Origin: Paraburkholderia oxyphila NBRC 105797
Lineage (GTDB): Bacteria > Pseudomonadota > Gammaproteobacteria > Burkholderiales > Burkholderiaceae
Assembly (NCBI RefSeq): GCF_000685075.1
Contig: NZ_BAYD01000102.1
Span: 1-36,215, forward strand
Length of the DNA: 36,215 nt
Direction: 5' to 3'
Shown here: positions 23,802 to 32,124 of the stretch, piece after piece
Layout: each line of letters opens with the position of its first letter
Numbering within the stretch: position 1 is the first letter of the stretch
Position numbers and translations under genes: made by a program
The notes under the pieces: model-generated
The model's database searches: none
What the model was told of the DNA's origin: nothing
What the model saw: only the letters and a program-made list of their open reading frames with translations

Positions 23802-23813
23802 GTGCATATGCAC
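23802..23813. promoter_or_regulatory. Operator-like palindrome, copy 2
   Basis: GTGCATATGCAC again, 119 bp upstream of copy 1 (start to start). It would sit on the predicted transcription start (near 23807), a typical repressor position. The cognate protein could be the MarR at 18840-19274 or the LysR at 23910-24830; the sequence does not decide. Confidence 0.6.
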
Positions 23814-23842
23814 ATACTAGACGACGCGGGGCGCCGAAACAA
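23814..23842 (-). promoter_or_regulatory. Predicted emrA promoter
   Basis: Read leftward, TTGTTT (23842-23837), 17 bases and TAGTAT (23819-23814) resemble a sigma70 promoter. The start would be near 23807, giving a leader of about 136 bases before emrA. Confidence 0.55.
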
Positions 23843-23909
23843 CCGTCGCGCGCGGCATCAAATTATGACCGCGGCGACAATAATCGCCCCTGCCTGGGCC
23901 CCTTTGCCT

Positions 23910-24830
23910 TCAATTTCCTTTCTGCGCCAGCTGGGTTGCGCCGCCAAAAAACTCGGTGGCGTGGTCAATGAAGGCGCGCACCTTCGCGGGCAGCAGCGTG
24001 CGCGACGCGTAGGCGAGGCGAAGCTCGATCTGTGCGTCGATGATGGGAAACTCCTCGAGCAGCGTGACGAGCCGCCCCGTCTCCAGTTCGCGCTGCACGA
24101 GCGGGAGCGGCAGGATGCCGATCCCGAAGCCTTCGAGCACCATCGCGCAGTTGAAGTCGGGATTGTTCGAGGCGATGTCGTACCTCATGCGCACGGTCAC
24201 GTCCTCGTCGCCGGCGCGGAATGTGAGCGACGGCTTGCGCAGCGAAGGCGGCATGGGCACGAACACGTGCGATTCGAGATCGGCGGGATGGCGCGGTGTG
24301 GAGGTTGCCGCGAGATACGCGGGCGTCGTGGCGAGCGCGAGCGGGATGCGGTCGAGCAACTTGGTGACCGTGCCGTCGTTGTTGAGCATGAACGGCAGCA
24401 CGAGCCCCAGGTCGAAGCCGTCCGCGACCAGGTCGACGGGACGCTCGGTCAACGTCACGTCGAGCGTCACCTTGGGATACGCGCGCTTGAAGCTGGCAAT
24501 GAGCGGCACGAGCCGGTTCACCGCCGCCGTCGTGTGCGCGACGAGACGCAGCACGCCGCTGGGCTCGCGCGTCTGCTCGGTCGCGCCGGCCTCCAGCGCG
24601 TCGAGGTCGTCGAGCACGCGGCAGCAGCCGTCGTAGAAGCGCTCGGCGGCTTCGGTGAGCGAGACCGCGCGCGTGGTGCGATGAAAGAGCCGGCTGCCAA
24701 GGCGCTTTTCGAGCCGTGCGATCGCGCGCGAGACGACGGGCGTGGCGAGCCCGTGCATGTCCGCGGCGCGCGTGAAGCTGCGCGCCTCGACCACGGAACG
24801 GAAGATCCGCAGGGTGTCGATATAGTCCAT
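23910..24830 (-). CDS. LysR-family transcriptional regulator
   Basis: A 306-residue regulator with the N-terminal LysR helix-turn-helix MDYIDTLRIFRSVVEARSFT, RAADMHGLATPVVSRAIARL, then LFHRTTRAVSLTEAAERFYD, and the usual substrate-binding domain from about residue 90. The sequence NNPDFNCAMVLEGFGIGILP is the typical effector domain stretch of the CrgA/DsdC-like group that often controls nearby genes of unrelated function. It lies upstream of emrA on the same strand, with 238 bases between, so it is not in the classic divergent arrangement and its target is unknown. The ATG is at 24828-24830. Confidence 0.88.
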   Translation of the reverse strand: MDYIDTLRIFRSVVEARSFTRAADMHGLATPVVSRAIARLEKRLGSRLFHRTTRAVSLTEAAERFYDGCCRVLDDLDALEAGATEQTREPSGVLRLVAHTTAAVNRLVPLIASFKRAYPKVTLDVTLTERPVDLVADGFDLGLVLPFMLNNDGTVTKLLDRIPLALATTPAYLAATSTPRHPADLESHVFVPMPPSLRKPSLTFRAGDEDVTVRMRYDIASNNPDFNCAMVLEGFGIGILPLPLVQRELETGRLVTLLEEFPIIDAQIELRLAYASRTLLPAKVRAFIDHATEFFGGATQLAQKGN

Positions 24831-24897
24831 GTCGAATGGAAATAGATTCAGTGCAGTAGCTGGAAGCCGCCTGTGAAGATGGCAGGAGCCGGCCGCG

Positions 24898-25200
24898 TCA
24901 AGGCGCGGGCGCGCCGAAGACCTCCGCGCAGAATGCGCGGCCGTCCTCGGAAAGGCTTGCGCTGCCGGTGCCGTCCTCGGCGAGCGTCGTCACCGCGAGG
25001 CCGCCGTCCACGAGGCCGGTGAGATGGCGGCGCAGGCCGCTCATCGGCACACCGGCCTGTTTCGAGAGCTTTGCGAGCGACCATGCGCGCCCCGGTGTTT
25101 CGCATTGCGCGCGCCAGAGTTGCTCGAGGATGGCCACCAGCGCCGGATCGATTTCGTCGCCGCTTTCCTCGCCGTCTTGCCGGTCGTTTTCATTGTTCAT
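24898..25200 (-). CDS. Small winged-helix protein
   Basis: A 100-residue protein with an acidic N-terminus (EESGDEIDP) followed by a winged helix-turn-helix: LVAILEQLWRAQCE, WSLAKLSKQAGVPMSGLRRH as recognition region, LTGLVDGGLAV, and the wing GTGSASLSEDG. It resembles ArsR/MarR-type DNA-binding domains but has no effector domain and no metal-binding cysteine cluster. It follows the MocR gene by 10 bases, so the two are co-transcribed. It may be an accessory regulator of the divergent YdeP-like oxidoreductase gene; that is inference from position. The ATG is at 25198-25200. Confidence 0.75.
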   Translation of the reverse strand: MNNENDRQDGEESGDEIDPALVAILEQLWRAQCETPGRAWSLAKLSKQAGVPMSGLRRHLTGLVDGGLAVTTLAEDGTGSASLSEDGRAFCAEVFGAPAP

Positions 25201-25210
25201 CTGTGTCTCC

Positions 25211-26704
25211 TCAGGCCATTTTCGCGGCCAGTTCGCCGAGGGTCTTCAACGCCGCCTCGGTCTGCGCGGTCCACGCATAGCTGTAGTTCAGGCGGATGTA
25301 ATGGTGGAAATGGTTGCGCATCGAAAACATGTAGCCCGGCCCGATCGTGATGCCCTGCGCGAGCGCAGCCCGGTAGAGTTGCATCGAATCCACGCGTGGC
25401 GGCAGCTCGACCCACAGCACGTAGCCGCCCTGCGGGTCGGACGTGCGCGTGCCCGCGGGAAAGAACCGTTCGATCATCGCACGCATCAGGCGCGCCTGCT
25501 GGCGATAAAAGCGGCGCAATCGACGCAGGTGGCGGTCGTAGCCGTCGTGGCGCAGATAGTCGGCGAGCGCCACCTGCGGCACCGAGGGCGTGGTCAGCGT
25601 ATTGAGGAACTTGAGCTTCTCGACCTGCGCGCGATAGCGCCCCGGCAGCGCCCAGCCGATGCGGTACGACGCCGACAAACTCTTCGAGAACGACGCGCAA
25701 TGCAGCACGAGCCCGCGCGTGTCGAACTGCTTGAGCGACGACGGCCGCGTCGGCCCGAAGTAGAGCTCCTGATAGACGTCGTTTTCGATCACCGGCAAAT
25801 CGTGCGCCTCGGCCAGCGCCACGAGCCGCCTCAAGTGCGCATCGGGCATGCGAAAGCCCAGCGGGTTCTGGAAATTCGGCATCACCATGCACGCGGCCAC
25901 CTTCTTGCGCGCGAGCACGCGTTCGAGCGCGTCGAGGTCGATGCCGGTTTCAGGGTGCGTGCTCACTTCGATCGCGCGCATGCCGAGACGCTCGATCGCG
26001 TGCAGCATCGCGTAGTAAGTGGGCGACTCGACCACCACGGTGTCGCCCGGCTTCGCCACCGCCTGCAGGCTCAGGTTGATGGCCTCGGTCGCGCCCACCG
26101 TGATGACGATTTCCTCGGGATCGATGTCGGCGCCGTTCTCCGCGTAGCGGCGCGCGATCTGGCGGATCAGCCCGGGGTTGCCGGGCGGCAGGTCGTCGAT
26201 CAGGTTCCAGCTCGCGTGGCGCCGCGCGATCGCGTTCGCGTACTGGTTGATGCGCCGCCACGGAAAGAGCGCCGGGTCCGGATACGGCGAGCCGAGCGGC
26301 ACCGCGTCCTGCGCGACGATGCTGCGCAAGGTGGAGAGCACGAGGCGGCTCACGTCCACCGAGGCGGGCGCCGCATTGTGCACGGGCTCCATCGGCGCCT
26401 TCGCCGCGCGGGCATGGCGCCCCTTGCCGCCCTGCGGCGCGGGCTCCGCGCGCGCATTTCGCCCCTCGAGCACCACAGGACGCGCCTTCACGAAAAACCC
26501 CGACTGCGGCCGCGACTCGATCACGCCGCGGCTCTCGAGCAGCGCGTAGGCATGCACCACCGTCTTGATGCTCACGCCATGCTGCCCGCTCGCGCGCCGC
26601 ACCGAGGGAATGCGCTCGCCCGGCGCGAACACGCCGCGCCGCACGGCGGCCTCGATGTCGTCGGCGAGTTGTTCGTAGCGGGGCACAGTCGGCGGGACAG
26701 TCAC
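25211..26704 (-). CDS. MocR-type regulator (GntR DNA-binding domain fused to aminotransferase fold)
   Basis: A 497-residue regulator. Residues 1-75 form a GntR winged helix (GERIPSVRRASGQHGVSIKT, then VVHAYALLESRGVIESRPQS); a linker follows (about 76-118) and then a fold-type I aminotransferase domain. K341 in SFSKSLSASYRIGW is the expected pyridoxal phosphate lysine; NFQNPLG and ENDVYQELYF are the other cofactor motifs. MocR proteins usually sense PLP, an amino acid or a related amine, and control a divergent gene. Here that gene would be the molybdopterin oxidoreductase at 26877, 172 bases away. The ATG is at 26702-26704. Confidence 0.88.
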   Translation of the reverse strand: MTVPPTVPRYEQLADDIEAAVRRGVFAPGERIPSVRRASGQHGVSIKTVVHAYALLESRGVIESRPQSGFFVKARPVVLEGRNARAEPAPQGGKGRHARAAKAPMEPVHNAAPASVDVSRLVLSTLRSIVAQDAVPLGSPYPDPALFPWRRINQYANAIARRHASWNLIDDLPPGNPGLIRQIARRYAENGADIDPEEIVITVGATEAINLSLQAVAKPGDTVVVESPTYYAMLHAIERLGMRAIEVSTHPETGIDLDALERVLARKKVAACMVMPNFQNPLGFRMPDAHLRRLVALAEAHDLPVIENDVYQELYFGPTRPSSLKQFDTRGLVLHCASFSKSLSASYRIGWALPGRYRAQVEKLKFLNTLTTPSVPQVALADYLRHDGYDRHLRRLRRFYRQQARLMRAMIERFFPAGTRTSDPQGGYVLWVELPPRVDSMQLYRAALAQGITIGPGYMFSMRNHFHHYIRLNYSYAWTAQTEAALKTLGELAAKMA

Positions 26705-26876
26705 GGGCGGCGGGCAAAGCGAATCGGGCGATCCCGTGAGTCTATGTCAAATCGCCGTAACTGTATCCCTTGCTTTTTCGTTTTTCTGTGATCACCGGGC
26801 CTGCAGGAACACAGTAGTCTTCGCACATCGGCCGGCGCATCCGCGCCGTCCCTGCCTGACCCGATCCGAACGCAAC

Positions 26877-29204
<2,328 letters not shown>

Positions 29205-29213
29205 GCGCGGCGC

Positions 29214-30173
29214 TCAGGCGCCTTCGGCCATCGTGAGCAGCCTTTGCGCGACCGGCACGACCGCTTTGACGCGCTCGTGATCGCCAGCGCCGAGCGCGAT
29301 CGACACAAAGCCGGTCGCCCATAGCGCCGCATAGAACGCCGCCGCGCGCAAGCGCTCGCCTTGCACATGCCAGCAACGCATCAACGCCTCGCCATAGATT
29401 CGGCCCGCTTCGCCCACGTCGGCTTCCAGATGCGCGAGCGTGACGCCCACCACCATCATCGGATCGCCGTAGCAGACACTATCGAAATCGATCAAGCCGC
29501 TCAGCTCGCCGCCGTCCACGAGCACGTTTTTCACGGTCAGGTCGTGCAGGAAGCAAACCGGCTGTAGTGCGGCGAAGTAGTCTTCCAGCGACGCACGCAC
29601 GAGGGCAAGGCGAGCGCGGCAGTGGTCGAGCGGCGTCACATCCGGGCGGTCGCGCATGGCCGCAAGCGCCTCCTGTGGCATTGGCGCGCCGAATACTTCG
29701 CTCCACGCAGCATATTGCGCGCGCTCGCCGATTCTGGGAGCCCAGCCGAAGCGGCCGGTTTGCGGCACCGTCACGTGCTCGGCCACGCGATGCTGAAACG
29801 CCGTGACCGTCGATGCAATGCGCTCGGCTTGGGCGCGGCTCAGTTCCGCCAGCACGTAGTAGAGATCGCGGCCAGGCAGCCAATCGAGCACCACATACGC
29901 ACCGCCTTGAGGCGTCGCTCCCTCGGCCAGCACCGTCTGCACCGGCAACCCGAGTGCGCGCAGCGTGGCGAGATTCGCGCGGGTATGCGCGAACGCGCGA
30001 GCATGGGCGCTGATTCTGAGCACCCGCGAGCGCCCATCCGGCATGTGCGCCCGATACACCTCATTGCCGCTTTGTGAAAGCGCTTGTTGTTCAAGTGAAA
30101 GCGGGCGCGCACCGAGTGCGTGTTGCGCCCACTCCGGCACAGCCGCGCCGTCAGTCTCTCCGCAATCGCCCAT
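29214..30173 (-). CDS. Phosphotransferase of the APH (aminoglycoside phosphotransferase) fold
   Basis: A 319-residue kinase-like protein. The catalytic loop FLHDLTVKNVLV (H210, D211, N216) and the metal-binding LIDFDSVCYGDP (D229, D231) are intact, as in APH/choline kinase family enzymes. The N-lobe has SGNEVYRAHMPDGRSRVLRI and the hinge VVLDWLPGRD. The true substrate is probably a small hydroxyl compound such as an amino sugar, homoserine or choline-like metabolite; aminoglycoside resistance should not be assumed. It is convergent with the oxidoreductase gene, with 9 bases between the stops. The ATG is at 30171-30173. Confidence 0.8.
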   Translation of the reverse strand: MGDCGETDGAAVPEWAQHALGARPLSLEQQALSQSGNEVYRAHMPDGRSRVLRISAHARAFAHTRANLATLRALGLPVQTVLAEGATPQGGAYVVLDWLPGRDLYYVLAELSRAQAERIASTVTAFQHRVAEHVTVPQTGRFGWAPRIGERAQYAAWSEVFGAPMPQEALAAMRDRPDVTPLDHCRARLALVRASLEDYFAALQPVCFLHDLTVKNVLVDGGELSGLIDFDSVCYGDPMMVVGVTLAHLEADVGEAGRIYGEALMRCWHVQGERLRAAAFYAALWATGFVSIALGAGDHERVKAVVPVAQRLLTMAEGA

Positions 30174-30370
30174 TTCGCGCCGGCTCCGTTCATCGGGAGC
30201 GGGAGATTAGGGCAATGTGGACACCACCGGCAACACAGCAAATATTTAGCGCGCTTAACGCCGTAACATTTGCGGCCCTGTACACGCAGCCGCGCATGCA
30301 CGGCTGTCATCTGACGTAACACGCTGAAATACCAGGGCGCATGCGCTGCGCATTTCCGATGCACGCCAGC

Positions 30371-30388
30371 GCGAGCGCCGGCGCTCGC
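30371..30388. repeat. 18-bp GC palindrome downstream of the receiver gene
   Basis: GCGAGCGCCGGCGCTCGC is a perfect palindrome 36 bases after the stop of the leftward receiver gene. It could serve as the operon terminator, though there is no T-run. The rest of the 30174-30424 gap shows no recognisable feature. Confidence 0.4.
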
Positions 30389-30424
30389 CGGCACGCTTTC
30401 ATTTGCGCTGCAGACGCTTACGTT

Positions 30425-30790
30425 TTAACCCGCGAGCTTGCGGAACGTCTCGAGCACCGCGTCGCCCTTGAAAGGTTTCACGATCCAGCCGCGCACCCCC
30501 GCCGCCTTGCCGCGCTCCTTCATGGCGGGACTGCTTTCGGTTGTGAGCATCACGACGTTGACCGCCGCGTTGCCCAGCTCGCCGCGGATCTTCTCGACCA
30601 TCGTCAGGCCGTCCATGTTCGGCATGTTCACGTCGCTCACCACGAGCTTCACGCCCGGATTCGTGCGCAGCTTCGCGAGGCCGTCCCTGCCGTCCACCGC
30701 CGTGTCCACGTCCAGACCGTTCTTGCGCAGGAAGCCCGCGACTTCGTCGCGCACCGTGCTTGAATCGTCCACTACCAGAATTTTTGCCAT
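30425..30790 (-). CDS. CheY-like single-domain response regulator
   Basis: A 121-residue stand-alone receiver domain. The acidic pair D8-D9 (VVDDSS), the phospho-acceptor D53 in VVSDVNMPNMDG, T84 region (MLTTES) and K105 (VKPFK) form the complete phosphorylation site. No output domain is attached, as in CheY. The ATG at 30788-30790 is set by the domain start; the upstream frame to 30895 lacks similarity. It is the last gene of a four-gene signalling operon, 49 bases after the CheX-like gene. It probably receives phosphate from the CheA-like kinase and is dephosphorylated by the CheX-like protein. Its final target cannot be read from the sequence. Confidence 0.88.
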   Translation of the reverse strand: MAKILVVDDSSTVRDEVAGFLRKNGLDVDTAVDGRDGLAKLRTNPGVKLVVSDVNMPNMDGLTMVEKIRGELGNAAVNVVMLTTESSPAMKERGKAAGVRGWIVKPFKGDAVLETFRKLAG

Positions 30791-30839
30791 CTCGTTCTTT
30801 TCCTTCGCGCCCAGAGTGGCGCGCTTTACGTCGATATCG

Positions 30840-31370
30840 TCAAAACAATTCGAGTTCGCCCGCGCTTTCGTGCGTCTCGGCCAACGCCTCAGCAACGAAA
30901 TCGAGCGGCACGTGCGTGCAGATGCACAGCGTCGCCCCCAGCCGCACCGCGCCGTCGATCGTGAGCGCGTACGACTTCACATGGTCCGGCTTCAGCTCGC
31001 GCAGATACGGCAGGCATTGACTGCCTAGCGCGTACGGCGTGGACATCCCCAGGTCGGGGAAATGCTCGACCAGTTGCTGGTTCATCGCTCCGCAGCAGAG
31101 GTTGCCGAACTCCATGAACGCATCCACCACGGCACTTTCGGCTCCGCCCACGTAGTACGCGCGCGTGGCTTCGTCATCCGTGACATGCAGCAGGAGCAGC
31201 AGCCGAAACTGCGTCGACGAGATCGTCAGCAGGACCACATGCTCGCCCTGCGATGCCTCGCCCGGTACAGGCGCGATCTCACATACATGCTGCGGATCGG
31301 TCACGAGGCGCGTGCGCGCCGCCGCAAAGAAAATCCGCTCGAAGCTATCCTTCGCGTGCGTGCCGATCAT
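30840..31370 (-). CDS. CheX/CheC-like phosphatase candidate
   Basis: A 176-residue protein with one copy of a CheC/CheX-like active-site helix: E87 and N90 in MEFGNLCCGAMNQQL match the ExxN(x3)G pattern of CheX, where the acid and amide residues remove phosphate from CheY. STPYALG after the helix corresponds to the ITPP-type stretch of CheX. The rest (LLTISSTQFRLLLLLHVTDD) suggests the same alpha/beta sheet. It overlaps the stop of the receptor-like gene by four bases and precedes the CheY-like gene, strengthening the idea that it acts on that receiver. Two adjacent cysteines (C92, C93) inside the helix are unusual. The similarity is motif-level only. Confidence 0.65.
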   Translation of the reverse strand: MIGTHAKDSFERIFFAAARTRLVTDPQHVCEIAPVPGEASQGEHVVLLTISSTQFRLLLLLHVTDDEATRAYYVGGAESAVVDAFMEFGNLCCGAMNQQLVEHFPDLGMSTPYALGSQCLPYLRELKPDHVKSYALTIDGAVRLGATLCICTHVPLDFVAEALAETHESAGELELF

Positions 31371-32113
31371 GCGTGCGCCTCCATGGACGCCTCTTCGAGC
31401 TGCGCGCGCAACTGCTGCGTGAGCGAATCCACGCTCGCGAGCGAGGCCGCGATCATCTTGCCGCCCGCCTGAATGTCCTGGAACGTCGCGGCAGTGATGA
31501 GGTCGTTGCGATTCAGGCTGTCGCGGTAGCTCTTCGAGAGTTCCTGCGAGCGCGTGGCGAGCGCGCGCACCTCGCCCGCGACGATCGAGAAGCCGCGTCC
31601 CGCCGCGCCCGCGCGCGCCGCTTCGATGGACGCATTGAGCGACACGATCAGCACATGGCTCACGATCGACGAGAGCTCCTGATTCTTCAGGTGCATGTCG
31701 TGGTTCTGCGCCATCAGCGAGATCATCTGCTCATGCCAACGCTCGAAGGTGGCCGACATCTGCTTCAGACGCGCGGCCTCTCCTGCAATGCGTTCGGCGC
31801 GTTGCCGTGCCTCGGTACTGCGCGCGCGCTCGGCGCCTAACGCCGCTTCCATCGCTTCGCTCACCCACTTGCGTTGCGCCAGGTCCGCGCGCAACGACTC
31901 GATCTGCGCGGCCAGCGCCTCATGCTCCCGCGCGGCGCTCTCTTGTGCCGCCTGCACGCGGGCCTCGGCCTGCGCGAGCGCCTCTTCTTGCTGCGCGCGC
32001 TGCGCCTCTTGCGCCTCGCGCCAGTGCGCACGCGAGCGCCATGAGCGTCCCGCTGCGCACAACGCCGCCACCGCGACGCCTGCCGCCGCGCCCATCAAAT
32101 ACGGTAAAACCAC
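31367..32113 (-). CDS. Short methyl-accepting chemotaxis protein-like signalling protein
   Basis: About 248 residues: one N-terminal membrane helix (LMGAAAGVAVAALCAAG), an Ala/Glu/Gln-rich coiled coil (about 30-150), then the receptor hairpin tip SLNASIEAARAGAAGRGFSI and VAGEVRALATRSQELSKS near residues 158-195. There is no periplasmic sensor, HAMP or clear methylation segment, so the sensing part must come from elsewhere. The start is uncertain: the GTG at 32111-32113 has a GGGGG site and lies 11 bases after the kinase stop; an ATG at 32093-32095 would shorten the N-terminus, and one at 32185 would overlap the kinase gene by 61 bases. The stop overlaps the CheX-like start (ATGA). Confidence 0.78.
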   Translation of the reverse strand: MVLPYLMGAAAGVAVAALCAAGRSWRSRAHWREAQEAQRAQQEEALAQAEARVQAAQESAAREHEALAAQIESLRADLAQRKWVSEAMEAALGAERARSTEARQRAERIAGEAARLKQMSATFERWHEQMISLMAQNHDMHLKNQELSSIVSHVLIVSLNASIEAARAGAAGRGFSIVAGEVRALATRSQELSKSYRDSLNRNDLITAATFQDIQAGGKMIAASLASVDSLTQQLRAQLEEASMEAHA

Positions 32114-32124
32114 AGCTCCCCCCG

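Noticed and set aside
4696..23813. Idea that the emrA palindromes and the MhpR palindrome bind the same protein because both contain GTGCAT
   Set aside because: The arms are spaced by three bases at mhpR and by none at emrA, which places the half-sites on different helical faces.
29214..30173. Aminoglycoside resistance gene
   Set aside because: The APH fold is shared by many kinases of small metabolites, and there is no mobile context or close resemblance to a known resistance enzyme.
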